A stretch of 64,000 bases of DNA, taken from the NCBI GenBank assembly GCA_035048485.1, contig CM068585.1, forward strand, positions 54,369,910 to 54,433,909, written 5' to 3'. The notes below the pieces were generated by a model. That model was not told the DNA's origin. It saw only the letters and a program-made list of their open reading frames with translations, and did not search any database. The DNA is from Pteria penguin (lineage: Eukaryota > Mollusca > Bivalvia > Pterioida > Pteriidae). Numbering within the stretch: position 1 is the stretch's first letter; each line of letters begins with the position of its first letter. Positions 38,201-64,000 of this stretch are shown one piece after another. The translations under genes were made by a program, and so were the position numbers.

Positions 38201-40991
38201 AGAAAATTGAGAAATTATGTTAGAAGCTAATTACATGGTAAATTTATCTCACTGGGCAACTCAGTTTTAAACATGTTTGACAGAGTACAGGTGTTAGAGT
38301 TACCAAACTGACAGCGATGGTCTATCTTGAGATGCCATTTTTAGTGCATGCTTCATGTTCCACCTGAGTGACAGTGATGATTTATTGACAAAGTCGCTGT
38401 TTTTGTTTTCTTCAAATTGGGTCCATCATAAGGACTCTTCCCAATGAAAGTTTCATCAATCTTTCCCAAAATTTGTCTGATTTTTTCCCAAACCTGGGTC
38501 GCTTAGCTTTATGCAAATGGTAAAAAAGTTTCCAAATGAAAAGGTACACACAGCTTTGAATAAAAAAAAAAAACCCACTGAAAGAACATAATTATGCTTT
38601 ACTGACTAAGCTTACTTTAGCGGTTCATGTTGTGATATTTGATTGAACATATATATATATATCGTTTACCTCAGGTGTTGCAGCAATGTATTCTTTGAAT
38701 AGTTTTGGTTGGTTAGACTCGGTAAAAGTCTAAATTTATAACTGTGCTTGTTTGAACACTTACTCCACTGTGATACAGTGTTCATATTTTATACACACAC
38801 CACAAAAAAAAATATTCCCAATGATTAGTGTTTTCATTTTAAAATGAAGCCGGCGTGGCCTATTGGTATCGCGTTGGACTCCTGATCGGGAGGCCGGGGT
38901 TCGAGTCCCGCTCTGGTCATGCCGGTGTCATGTCTTTCGGACGAGACAGTAAAAACCGAGGCCCCGTGTCGTGGTATGCATGGCACATTAAAGATCCCTC
39001 ACTGCTTCGGGTGGGTCCGTTGCAAAGGTCAAAATTTGTATGCCCCGCATCAGGCAGATGCCGTCACCATATACGTGAAATATTCGTGGTGTGACGTAAA
39101 ACAGAAATCAATCAATCATTTGAAAATGTTTATTTACTTACCAACCATTGCGACCTTAAACAACTCTCATTGATTGAGATTTTTGCATTGACTGACCAGC
39201 ATCCCATGGATGTGAGCTTGTTAATCTTTGATCTTTCTACGTTTTCCTCATACCTCTTGACCCTTATGACCAAATATATCAAGTACATGTAAACCTCAGC
39301 ATCTTATTTCAAGGCCTGCTGAATAAAAACATATTTTATTTGGGAAGTTTTTTCAAAGGAAATAAACAAAAGGTGAAAGACACACATGTCTCCACTAACC
39401 ATCTTTAAGATGTGTGAAACATAACATGCCATGAAAACACCCCATATGTTTCTTGACTTAGAAGTTAGATTAGACAATCTTTAGAATTCCAATCATTCGG
39501 CCATGAGCATCACTGAGGAGGCATAAGTTGTCGAGATGCGCATCTGGTGCACAAAATTATAACGTAGATATGTCCTGATAGTTATTTCACAATAAAGAAT
39601 ACAGATGCTCCTGGTTCTTTAATTGAATTGGTTTTACTGCTACTTACATCTTGTCTTCTTTCTGTTTCTCATATAGGGGCAGGCGTGGTGTAGTGGTTAA
39701 GCGCTTGGCTTGCGGCGCCGACGATCCGGGTTTGATTCCCGGGTTGCGCCACTATGTTTAAGAGGTTGGTAACCTCCTGCTTCCATGTCGCGATATAACT
39801 GAAATATTGTTGAAAGCGACGTAAAACACCAATCAACCAACCAACTGTTTCTCATATCCTGTATTCCTCCTTTTTTCAGGATGTATTAGGAGTAATAATA
39901 GGAGGTATATTAGGACATGCTATATGTACAGGTATTGCAGTATTAGGGGGTAGGATAGTAGCGCAGAAGATCTCAGTGCGAACAGGTAAGATGCTGTTGC
40001 CGTTTTCCTGCTTTTCAAAGAAATATTGCAACCATTTCTTTTTTCCAAATTGAAGTGAAAGCCATCATATTGAACTCTAGTAGCTGGTTTGGCATTTGGC
40101 CAATACGGAATATCGCAACTACAATAACATCAAAATACATGCGCACTTTGTGATTGTTATGATGTCATATAATTATGACATAAGTTGCCCTCATAAAAGT
40201 GCCCACATCGAGAACAATGGATTTGGTAGGCGACTAAATGCAAACCGTGACAGATTTTAGTAGTTGCGATACTCCTTATTGATCCAAAATTCGAGTCACC
40301 AATAATGGAAGTCACATTGGTGACTCGTTGGTGTTCTGGCATTTGAATAGAACAGTGAAAATAAATCAATTCTTATCCTGGTAAATATTTCCAAGTAAAA
40401 CAGTTCTTTACTTATTGTAAAGGACTCTACAAGAACTGTGTAGTTTCTTATACCTTCTTCCTAAGACTGGTCCCTGACCATTGTTTCTTTGAGAGTGTTT
40501 TGGAGCAAATCATTTCAAGACTCATTTCATGAATCATTAATTTATAGAACCCACATCTTACTGAAACAATTCTGAAAAAGGAAATTTTGTGTTCAAATTA
40601 TGTATAATTTTTTGTTGGTATTAATGCTGATAATGATAATGAAAAAAATTGTTATTTGGGTGTCTGTTTTATCGATTTTACAATCAGAAATTTTGTCCCG
40701 AATTCATAATGATCTGCAAGCATTTAAAATTTTACTGTCCAACAGTCTTTATGCTGCTTGTTACATCCATCTTTCCAACCCACTCTTAGGAATTTGTCAT
40801 AGTTAGTTTAAGTATTGTCTTCAAGTGTGAATGTTTTTCTTGATTCCATTTATTTGAAAATATAATAGAAGTTTGCTCAGATTGGTTCATATATATAATA
40901 AAAGCTTGTTTACTCTTTTTCAGTGACAATCATTGGAGGTGTTGTCTTTTTATTGTTTGCATTGTCAGCCCTTGTGATAAGTCCTGAATGA
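26204..40991 (+). CDS. TMEM165: TMEM165 / GDT1 (UPF0016) Golgi Mn2+/Ca2+ cation-proton transporter
   Basis: Seven exons join without frame error: 26204-26341, 30249-30465, 31656-31754, 35356-35432, 36378-36554, 39880-39985 and 40924-40991. They total 882 nt, or 293 residues plus TGA (human about 324). Residues 1-30 form a hydrophobic signal/anchor (ILCILISICVLQVVC), followed by a luminal acidic/Ser stretch. The two family motifs are ELGDKT at 82-87 and EWGDRS at 220-225; their acidic residues bind the cation in this family. The linker MSPDEGQEEYEEVQADLKK (about 155-173) is the charged cytosolic loop between the two three-helix halves, and AQKISVRT ends the sixth exon. The protein ends ALVISPE. 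In vertebrates it supplies Mn2+ to Golgi glycosyltransferases. Introns carry SINEs, a hAT-like element (intron 1) and a 2.6-kb hairpin-ended element (intron 3). An extra small exon in the 3.9-kb intron 1 cannot be excluded, but phase and length do not need one. Confidence 0.95.
26564..28597. mobile_element. ~2-kb element with GACGTTTCGGTACA inverted ends
   Basis: The left end has about five tandem variants of GGACGTTTCGGTACA between 26564 and 26666. The right end (28557-28597) has two copies in reverse complement (TGTACCGAAACGTCC). It lies in TMEM165 intron 1 and encloses the hAT-like element at 26804. Confidence 0.55.
26804..28308. mobile_element. hAT-like non-autonomous element, 1.5 kb, nested
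   Basis: Terminal inverted repeats CAGAGATGTTGAAATT ... AATTTCAACATCTCTG are exact over 15-16 bases. Just inside each end are ACCGGT/ACCAGTT motifs. The flanks share AGTGTC (26798-26803 and 28309-28314), a 6-base direct repeat; hAT elements normally make 8. The interior shows no transposase. Confidence 0.65.
28693..28826. repeat. Foldback of ~60-base arms
   Basis: AACCTCTTTCGAGATTCTTT ... TTACTATTGTCACT pairs with AGTGGCAATAGTAAACG ... AGAATCTAAAAAGAGATTA with some mismatches. It is in TMEM165 intron 1. Confidence 0.65.
29102..29440 (-). CDS. Unrecognised 112-residue ORF antisense inside TMEM165 intron 1
   Basis: The minus strand is open from ATG at 29440 to TAG at 29102. A CAG acceptor with a pyrimidine/AT-rich lead (GTAGCAG) lies just upstream at about 29450, so it may be a last exon. 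The N terminus (MYALATIQSSVSKKLCGQLM) is basic, Ser-rich and free of acids for about 45 residues, like a mitochondrial presequence. It then has a run of five Arg coded by an AGA microsatellite, APLDIRAYEEKHFTGLTEK, and a Ser/Thr/Asn-rich end. Composition looks coding rather than random, but no family was recognised. TMEM165 itself runs on the other strand across this position. Confidence 0.35.
   Translation of the reverse strand: MYALATIQSSVSKKLCGQLMKYNAPLLSTLRIGRRRRRAPLDIRAYEEKHFTGLTEKNKGQNSVSAFETRSIIQSSSQTNTTPENPVRHESTPIGPLNFTDTESFTIYTGSS
29849..30018 (-). mobile_element. tRNA-headed SINE (family B), TMEM165 intron 1
   Basis: Minus-strand order: GGGGCAGGCTTGGTGTAGTG head, AAGCGCTTGGC, B box GGTTCGATTCCCGGG, GCGCCACTATG, AGAGGTTGGTAACCTCCTGC and the GACGTAAAACACCAATCAAC tail. 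Confidence 0.85.
31204..31475 (+). mobile_element. tRNA-headed SINE (family A), diverged, TMEM165 intron 2
   Basis: B box GGTTCAACTCCC, then GAGACAGTGAAAACCGAGG, AAAGATCCCTC, GGTCTGTTGCAAAGG and GAGTGGCGTAAAACAAC tail. Confidence 0.65.
32371..34936. mobile_element. Hairpin-ended long repeat element, copy 2 (TMEM165 intron 3)
   Basis: It has the same 5' hairpin and GTCCGTCG start as the copy at 1622, and the same end with ACTCAGGTGAGCG and the GGCCCACTTGGGCC hairpin. Its first 1.1 kb is nearly identical to 1622-2640; copy 1 lacks a ~45-base block after CTTCAGAC and a ~22-base block near 2297. Near identity implies recent movement or conversion. Two ~190-base direct copies lie inside (33568-33760 and 34412-34600). 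Confidence 0.75.
35824..35992 (+). mobile_element. tRNA-headed SINE (family B), TMEM165 intron 4
   Basis: Head GGGGCAGGCTTAGTGTAGTG, B box GGTTCGATTCCCGGG, TTAAGAGGTTGG and an AACACCAATCAACCAACCAA tail. Confidence 0.85.
38849..39118 (+). mobile_element. tRNA-headed SINE (family A), near full length, TMEM165 intron 5
   Basis: GCCGGCGTGGCCTATTGG carries the A box and GGTTCGAGTCCC the B box. The body runs through CGAGGCCCCGTG, GGGTGGGTCCGTTGCAAAGG and CAGGCAGATGCCGTCACC to the CAATCAATCATT tail. It is the best-preserved copy here. Confidence 0.85.
39676..39845 (+). mobile_element. tRNA-headed SINE (family B), TMEM165 intron 5
   Basis: Head GGGGCAGGCGTGGTGTAGTG, B box GGTTTGATTCCCGGG and the CACCAATCAACCAACCAAC tail. 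It ends about 35 bases before exon 6. Confidence 0.85.
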
Positions 40992-41749
40992 TTATGTAAC
41001 ATTCAGTTCAAATACTCATTTAGTACTGTGGACTCGGAGCAGGACTGTTCCATTCAACAATGCAAAAGGGGATGAAGGATGTCTAGATTTATGTTTTGAA
41101 TGATATTTATATGTGCTTTAAATGGGATATGTGACAGGAACAATGAAACAACTTTGTTACAAATTTGTGATAAAAATTTATGTTGATAAATAAGGCACAT
41201 GTTATCGTAGTACTTCCTGTCTTCCCCACGTAGCATTAATGTGAATAGTCCAAACTTTGAATATGTTATTTAATATCTGGTTATCATCATGATGAATCAT
41301 GGATCATATTAATTGCATAAATAATTTTATAGTGTTTTCTGTCTTCCACACATAGCATAAATGTGGAACAGTCCAAACTTTTAATATGTTATCGAATATC
41401 TAGTTATCATCATGATGAATTATGTACCATATTAAACACAAATAATCAATTTTATTCAAAAGTATACCAATAAGAAAGATTGTGTGTTACATTTATCTAG
41501 TAAAACTACAGACACAACACGATTGTTTTCACATTTAAAGAAAGATATTTCAAAAAAATTTTCCCTGGAGGAAATGGTATGGTAGTTATTCAAGATTGCA
41601 TTTGATGACCATATTTTCATCATATGTTGTATTGTGTATTTGAAACTGTATTTTTTCTCTTGAAAATTGTCAAAAATTTTACATTTTAACATTCTCATAA
41701 GGATTATTGAACTGAATTTGATGTACTTTTTATTCATGCAATTGTGTAT

Positions 41750-41815
41750 ATAATATATATATATATATATCTATATATATATATATCTATATATATATAT
41801 CTATATATATATCTA

Positions 41816-41848
<33 letters not shown>
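41750..41848. repeat. (TA)n tract with regular C interruptions
   Basis: TATATATATC blocks repeat every 14-24 bases in the 3' flank of TMEM165. Confidence 0.9.
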
Positions 41849-44800
41849 TGACTGGAGTATGCTGTGTGATGATGTGATGATGGCCAGTAATCATTCCACC
41901 TTTCTCCATCCTTCCCCATTTACGTCTAGTCCACATCCAAAGAAATTAATAGAGGTACTTGCATTCACCTTGGTGTGTAGAAACTTGTGGGATAAGGTTA
42001 TTTCTAAACAATCAGGGTGACCTTAAATTTCCATTTGGTTTCCATCTCACAGCTTTTGATTTCATATTTAATACTACCCCCGCAGTTGGTCAGATTTTGT
42101 CCTATGTATAACCATTTTTGAATATTCTAATTAAACACATGGAAAGATACCAATACATTTTATGTATACATGTAGGTGTTTGGGGTTTTTTTTGGTTTTT
42201 TTGGTTTTTTTTTTTTTGGTTTTTTTTTTTGTTGTCATAAATAAGTTGTATTATATATAGTGAAAGTATCATTTTATTTTATACAAAGAATTAAGAGTTT
42301 AAGACATCAGTTGGAATGCAAAGATTCCAGTGTTAATTTTATGGGAATATCTTCATATTGGTCAACTAAGAAGGGTCATTCCTGTGATGAACATTGGCGG
42401 GAGAACAGAGAAGGAGAGTGGGGAGTTGGGGGGGGGGGTGGCTTTAAGCAGGTCTCTGTAAATCATCCATTCTTAAATGTCTTTATCAGTTATGGAGAAA
42501 TTGCATTAGATATCATTATAAGTATAATGTGAAAAATATTTTATTTTCCGTATATTAGAGCTCATTGATAGATAAATCACCATAAAATGTTAACATTGTA
42601 AGTCAAAATTTCAGAACAGTTTGCTCAGAATGGTTTAATTGTCTGTTGCGAATGCTGATGATTTATCGATTGATTTTGGTGTATCTAGTCATTCTGTAAA
42701 AGATATTTTTAAATCCATACATATCATTAAATTTACAATATGTATAGAGATGTCTGTTAGATACTTGTAAGACACATCTTTTTTTAAAATAAGCATGGCA
42801 CTCGAATAATATTTTTATACGCTCTTTTGATCATATCTTGAAATGGCCTTAGTTCATCTCTTAGTCTTTCTGTGCACTGGTCTGTCCTTTCCTTGCCGAT
42901 GCTTGCCTATAGTCTAGCATTTGTTTTTACTCAATCAGTTTAACTTACCTCAAGTACTGATACTTCAAGTGTTTTGAGGAGTTCAAACTTCTTTAGACTT
43001 ACATATCCCAAAAAATGTTTTAAAAACATATGATGCAACATAGGCTTAATGCTTTTTAAGTGAAAAAACTAGAGAAGTAGGCTATAATTTGAATGAGCAT
43101 CTTTTCAAATTTGCTTCATATCTTGCTGTGAACAAAATTGTAAGAAACGGATGAAAATATTGGAAAATTACTTAAATGCTTCAGTGTATGCCTGTAGTAT
43201 AGTGTTGTAGCACATGTAAGAGGTAATAGAATATTGGAAAATTTATAAGAGGATTTAGTGTATACATTTTTCTTTAGATTGTGAAGGTAAGCGAGACATT
43301 TAGTATGGTCCATGTAGATAATATGTAGAAGTTAACCCTATCGTATGATTCAGAAAACAAGTGCTTTAAACATAAAGCTGTTGTTGTAATGCCTACATAT
43401 GATATTATTATCATGTAAAGTCAGCGATCTCTTGCCTACCCCCATTTTTGGGGTACTGATCATTGTACTTTGTTATATCTGGGTATTGCCATGCAACAAT
43501 ATGATGGAAACAAACCAGAAACATACATATATATACGCAGATTATGATATAATATCCCACAGTCTCGTAGTCTCTTACCACTCTCAGTATGGATTACTAA
43601 AGAAATGTCTGTTTGATGAAGTAGGACAAAGATACTTGATTACTTGAGCGTCATACTTTGCCTTACAGAAAAAGCATCGATAGAATTCATGTGCCTACTA
43701 GAATTCAGGTGAGAAAAAAGTTAGCCACAGTTTAGGGTAAATGCTTGTTTTATTTGAAAGATCCATGTTGGAATTTAGTTGTGCCAATGTCAGAAGTGAA
43801 ACAAAATTGTTTGTATGTGTATCATAAGTTGTGTTACAACCTCCCCCCCCCCCCCCAAAAAAAAAAAAAAAAAAAAAATTAAATCAGAAAGCAAAGAAAA
43901 AAACAACCTAGATATCCAGATATGGAGAAAAAATATAATATTGTAAATAAATAAACTTAAGAATTTGCTCAGGAAAATGGGCAGTCTTGTCTCCACATGT
44001 TGATGCCTTGATGTGGTTAGTAGAGGACCCACCTTACATTCATAATTGTCATTTTATGTGATAAATATTTTTTTGTTACATTAAAGTTGATAGATTGAAG
44101 GAATATAAATTAACCTCTCACATTCATCTTTTCTATTATATTAAATGCTTGACATGCAGACATGCCATTTTTTTCTGCACAAATTTGAGCCATTTACTGA
44201 GACATGGTCTAAGCAGTAACATTGTAACACAAATTCGTGTGATTTAGTGTAACATCATGATTCATTAATGTCATGATGAAAATTTCACAAAAATGTCAGA
44301 CATAAAGCCCTTTACAACATAATAAAAATGACATATTCTCTAATGTCTTCTTCAGAATTTTAATGAATTTGCTTTCATTTCAATAAGCAATGTCATTTAT
44401 ATTGTGAAGTTTTCATGATGACAATACTTTTATACATCAGAGAAGAAGAAGAAGAGTCAAAGATAAAACTTCTTTTTGATATAACAGGCCCATTTTAATG
44501 TGTAACAGTATGTGGTGCAACAAATACAAAGTGCAGTAAAACCTGTATTTAGATACCACCAGTGTGGAAAAGTAGCCACTTAATTGCCTCTCTGTACAGA
44601 GCAGAAATAGGTGGTTTTTAAAGACAGGTGGTGGCTTGATAAGGTTGCTTTTAAAGGAGATTTGATAGTACCTCCTTTTGAAAATAAATATTGATTTAGT
44701 GAACCTGCTTAGAATTTAGCAGATAGTTGTTATCATTATATATGTATTCTGTATTTGACCATGTGATTCTTCAACAGTTTAATATAATTCATTGTGAATA

Positions 44801-47017
44801 AAATAGAATCGATGAGTTGTATTTGTATGCCAGGTGAAATCATGAAAGGATTTTTGCAAAATACTAGTACATATTTTATGTAATCTTTGGTCATATATCG
44901 TTTTTGTGACAGATTTTGTAGAATGTATATTTTTTACATGAGTTTGAACTGAACTCTCAAGAATTGAAGGAACATGATCAATATGTATGCAAGGTTACAC
45001 CTGTATATAATTATATTAAATAAATTATTTATTGTATTGCAGTGTGCTTATGTGAAAATTACTAGTAATGTACTAACATCATGGTTTGAAATTCATGAAA
45101 GACAATTTGAAGTGAAGTAATATAATGTAAAAAATTTAACTATGAAAGTACTTTTTATAAAAAAAATCTACCATTTTACTGCTTTCCTTTGTATGTGTTT
45201 TCTCTGTCAACTTGGATACATTTCATTTTGTATTCATAGCTTAATACTGGATAATCAAACCATGTGACCTCTCTGCACTTAAAGTTGTATACCCTACAAT
45301 TCGGTATAATTTCAAAAATTAGGGCATGTGAAGCAAAAACTGTATTTTTCTCGTATGGCTGAAGTTATTAACCTTGCGTTAATAACATTTTTTATTGCTT
45401 CAAACCTTTGGAGATATCAAAATAAAAACAAAATACTTTGTAAATAAAGAGGGTATTCCATAAATACAACCATGACCCGATTTCGCGCATTCGCAGTTTA
45501 ATCAAAACAAATACGAGGAAGAAAGACTCCAAAAGAAAACATTTTCAGTAAATACTAACTTTAGCAGACTTGAATGCAGATTTTTAAAGTTACTCGTCAA
45601 GTTTATTTACCTCGCCCTCCATGATGCGGCGGCTTCAGAATTAGATCACGTGATAAGTTGGTTGTAAACATTCTGTTTACAAACATTGTGTTTTACACAG
45701 CCGTATCTTGCTTAGTACGACGAATTTGATCACAACATTTGCAAGGATCTTTTTTAAATATGTTTTAGGCTTATATATATAATCAAAACAATTTAGAATA
45801 AATTTACCTATAATATGCGAACATAGGGTATACAGCTTTAATACTTTGTGCAGTAGTTGTGCTAATTTTAGCAAGCTTTGTTAGATTACACAGCATTACT
45901 TTCATAAAGCATCATTTGTCTTTTTACAATGATAGTTGTTATTGATGTAATATTTCTTTGTAAGGAAGCATGACAGTTGTCCATATTCTTACATTCCACA
46001 CCACATATCAAGTTACGGTCTCCTACACTTCTGTGTATCTTCCGTATGCGAATGGTGAAATCACATTTCTTATCAAAGATAGTTCATTAACTAACCATAT
46101 TCATAATTTCATTCACTAAAATCACCTCAAAATGCCAGTAAAAGTAACATTCACAATTCTTGCATTAGAACTATTGGGCTTTTTGTTTGGCTGGTGTGTT
46201 TCCTTAACATAATTCCATAATGCTAATACTAATCCATTATTGACCTACGTCAGATGATGTGAAATATTTTTTGGAATTTTCGTTATTTGAAATTTCAGTT
46301 TGTAGACTGTATATGGTGATTGGAGACATAATGGTAAAGGTACTTCTGAAGCCATAAGTTACAGAACATCAGAGCCTAATATGTGCATTTCCAAAGCATT
46401 TATTGCTAGGTGGGCAATATTTGTCTCACCAGAGATTAGTCATCATGGCGGCTAATGCTTCGGCATTGCAATAAAGTTCTTTTTTATGGTCTGTATGGCT
46501 CAAGTTAAGTATCAGATATCAAATATATAGTTTTCTTGTGATATTGTATACTTAACAATAATCTGACTACTGGATTTTTTCCACGTATCATTTTTTAGAT
46601 GGGTGAAGTAATATTATTGGCATTTGGCATTAACATTGTTTTCATGAATGAAGTGACATATATATACTTAATTATATTAAAATTTATTTATTTCAAGTGC
46701 TGAGTTTCTAAGGAAAAAATATACAAAACCAATATACAGTAATGAAAAATACTTTTTCATGTATTTTCAGTTACTTGGCCTCAATCCGGTGAAATGATTG
46801 ATTATTTCGCTTGATAAAGGACAAGTGGCTGATAATACGTGTGAAAAGAGTATGTTTTATTTATTACTCTGGAAATAGTTCTTTATTATCTGTCCTTTCA
46901 CAGTGTATAACTAGGATAGTGTGGATCAAATGTGAAAACAAGAAAACAGAAAACTATAGGTGTTTGTAATAATAATAAGAAGAAGAACACTGTTACACAG
47001 GAGTGCAAAAATGACAA

Positions 47018-47141
47018 AAATCTCTCTTAGCCTTCCAATGGTAAGCACACTGGTTATAAAAATAATAATTAGGAGAAAATTGGTAACAGATTGTTCTTAT
47101 TATAACCAGTGTGCTTCCCTCTGGAAGTCTAAGAGAGATTT
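47018..47141. repeat. Foldback of ~42-base arms
   Basis: AAATCTCTCTTAGCCTTCCA ... ACTGGTTATAA pairs with TTATAACCAGTGTGC ... TCTAAGAGAGATTT around a 40-base AT-rich loop. It has MITE-like structure. Confidence 0.75.
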
Positions 47142-47747
47142 TATGGGTGTTTTTATTGTTTTGTCCATTTCCTATGGAAGTCATTCTCATTCGGGTTTCA
47201 GTATGATTTTGATTGGTTTTGTTTTGTAAATCTATATGAAATGGACAGAAAAGATTGGTATCAGTGACAGATTTCCTCGACCACCTCTTGATATCAAACT
47301 CATTATTGTTAGATTTTGACAAACAGTATTATAGATTCAAATCTCCTTCAAAACTATTTTCAACCACTGAGAAATTGTTGAACCAGTCATTCACAAAATC
47401 ATTGGTTAAAATGAATAAAGGGACATGTCTCTTACCAAATTGTTTTAAAAGTACACAAGGAAGGAACAGGCATGTGAAAATATCAAATGGTCAAGGTTTC
47501 CATATGTTTGTTGTACTAGAGGCGAATACTAATCATATAAGGAAATCATAGTGCAGTTTTCAGTTATGAAACAAACATATATTGAATGCTTTATCATTAC
47601 TCAGAGGTGAGGAATGCATTGTTTAAATGTTCATTGTATATAAATATGTTTTTATGAAGATTAAAAAGAATGAAATTCTGTTGAAGAGACTTTCTTCTAA
47701 TTTTGCATTTATTGTAAGTTCCAAATGCACATATGGCATTCTGGATG

Positions 47748-47967
47748 GAAATACAGAGATACAAGTACATACATGTATGAAATACAGAGATACAAGTACA
47801 TACATGTATGAAATACAGAGATACAAGTACATACATGTATGAAATACAGAGATACAAGTACATACATATAATGAAATACAGAGATAAAAGTACATACATG
47901 TATGAAATACAGAGGTACAAGTACATACATGTATGAAATACAGATATACAAGTACATACATGTATGA
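47748..47967. repeat. 31-bp minisatellite, 7 units
   Basis: The unit reads GAAATACAGAGATACAAGTA then CATACATGTAT. Units 4, 5 and 7 carry single changes. It lies between the TMEM165 and PRCP 3' ends. Confidence 0.9.
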
Positions 47968-48188
47968 AAGTGCTGTATTAAAATTTTTTATGTTTGTATT
48001 GGACTTAAACTTAATGTCATTTGTCGTCTGATGTCTGTCAATGTCTGTAGGTTCTTCCTTTCCTATGTGGTGATTGTAGAGGACATTTTATGATATTTCT
48101 TCGAACTTGATGGATGTGCATTTGTTATTTTGAATGAGAACCCCTTTCATTTCAAGATTAAAATAAGAAGTCACAAATAATCTAAATT

Positions 48189-48194
48189 TTTATT
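48189..48194 (-). terminator. Polyadenylation signal candidate, PRCP
   Basis: AATAAA on the minus strand, 195 bases after the PRCP stop codon. It is the first clear copy downstream. Confidence 0.4.
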
Positions 48195-48388
48195 ATTTTG
48201 AGCGTCAAATACAATGTTACTAACGGTATTTTACAGAAACTAAATACCTACAACCCCCCTCCCCCCCTAGACACACACACACACAATAGCCAAGTAGTTT
48301 GGCTAATATACATGTACATGTGCGCCCCCCCCCCCCTTTTCGGAAATCCAGGATCCATCACTACTAGCTACATCTCAACAATATGTAT

Positions 48389-63293
<14,905 letters not shown>

Positions 63294-64000
63294 CTAGGAA
63301 TGTATCATAAAACACACATTTAATAACCATGAAATTGTAAAACTTTGTTTTCCTTTATTTTTTTTCAAGAGACATTTAAAAAATTGTGCGAAGTGGATAA
63401 GCCATGATGTACTTAGACCTCATATCAGTTACACTACACATCTTATCACATTCTCTATAGATTATTATGCCATTGTCGTTTGAATTTTATTTTAGACCAC
63501 TCCCATATTATTTTTATTTGACTTATACGGTATCGGCATCTGTTTAATGCAATGCACAGAAATAATCTCATGCACGGGACCCAGCCGAAGCAGCAGAGGA
63601 TCTTACACATACCACGCCTACCGTGGCACATGACCTCGGTATTTACTGTCCCATCTGAAAGACAGAACACCGACTGGCCACCACCGGGAATCGAACACAG
63701 GACACCTCGGTCATGAGTCAGTCACCTTGCCGACTAAGCTACACCTAGGGTCACTCATACCATATACTAGTATGTGAACACCGTACATATGTAGTAGAAA
63801 CTTTGTTGAGGTATGGCTGTAAATTTGATAATTATGGCATAATTTAGACGCTAAGCAATTGTCATAAGGATAAATTGTTTTTAGAGCTGATGTTGGTATT
63901 ACGTTAATGTTAGTTTGAAGCTGGTTTGGTATTTCTCAGAAAATAGTTTGAATCTTGTTATTCAGAAATGGCATGATTTGTGGATTTTAAAGGCATTATA
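63294..64000. other. PRCP intron up to the window edge
   Basis: Apart from the minus-strand SINE, no further PRCP exon could be read here, so the next upstream exon must lie outside. Confidence 0.5.
63505..63755 (-). mobile_element. tRNA-headed SINE (family A), minus orientation, diverged
   Basis: On the minus strand: AGGTGTAGCTTAGTCGG head, GGTGTCCTGTGTTCGATTCC around the B box, GAGGTCATGTGCCACGG and GCATCTG...CCGATACCG remnants. It is 5' of the first visible PRCP exon. Confidence 0.65.

Larger units (their letters stand above)
40992..48388. other. TMEM165 3' UTR and convergent intergenic region
   Basis: AT-rich throughout. AATAAA at 43947, 44797 and 45019 are possible TMEM165 ends. It holds a TA tract, a C/A homopolymer run near 43842-43878, the foldback at 47018 and the 31-bp minisatellite. 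Confidence 0.45.

Noticed and set aside
38849..38935. Possible tRNA genes at the SINE heads
   Set aside because: They have A- and B-box words but are followed by a shared non-tRNA body and do not give a clean cloverleaf; they are SINE promoters.
41734..41919. Tyr/Ile-rich minus-strand frame (similar ones at 23526 and 48712)
   Set aside because: They come from TA microsatellites.
47597..47961. Several 70-112 residue frames in the minisatellite
   Set aside because: They are translations of the 31-bp tandem unit in shifting frames.

Overview
The window is animal nuclear DNA, most likely from a bivalve mollusc. It is AT-rich and intron-rich, with short exons bounded by GT..AG. It carries tRNA-headed SINE copies, long families with terminal hairpins, and many microsatellites. 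The bivalve assignment rests on the look of the repeat families and on gene content; no mitochondrial or rRNA marker is present, so the species cannot be named.

Five protein genes can be assembled from exons whose splice phases agree. (1) + strand, about 6.66-10.02 kb: the 3' part of a secreted-type gene with two six-cysteine sushi (CCP) exons, a linker exon and a terminal Kunitz exon. (2) + strand, 16.18-19.91 kb: a complete three-exon gene for a divergent E2 (UBC-fold) protein of 445 residues, with a long acidic tail built from about seven copies of a 20-residue repeat. (3) - strand, 23.51-20.82 kb: a complete three-exon gene for a 65-residue potato-inhibitor-I (MEROPS I13, eglin/CI-2-like) serine protease inhibitor. 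(4) + strand, 26.20-40.99 kb: a complete seven-exon TMEM165/GDT1 gene, 293 residues, with both E-x-G-D-[KR]-[TS] motifs. (5) - strand, 63.29-48.39 kb: seven 3' exons of a lysosomal Pro-X carboxypeptidase (PRCP, family S28), with Ser, Asp and His of the triad all present; its first exons lie beyond the right edge. Genes 2 and 3 converge, 3 and 4 diverge, 4 and 5 converge. Two candidate exons of unknown identity are also listed (531-694 +, and an antisense ORF in TMEM165 intron 1).

Repeats dominate the rest: two tRNA-derived SINE families in both orientations, two long elements (1.62-3.58 and 32.37-34.94 kb) that begin and end in hairpins, a family starting with a CCCCGGATCG-type hairpin, hAT-like elements with CAG-type ends, several foldbacks, and at least five tandem-repeat arrays.

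The most unusual signal is in the 9.8-kb PRCP intron. About ten tiny palindromes of 18-126 bp with ends CAGAGACATA / TATGTCTCTG lie there, and most are flanked by exact 7-8 bp direct repeats. They look like a family of ultra-short insertions made of little more than two terminal inverted repeats.
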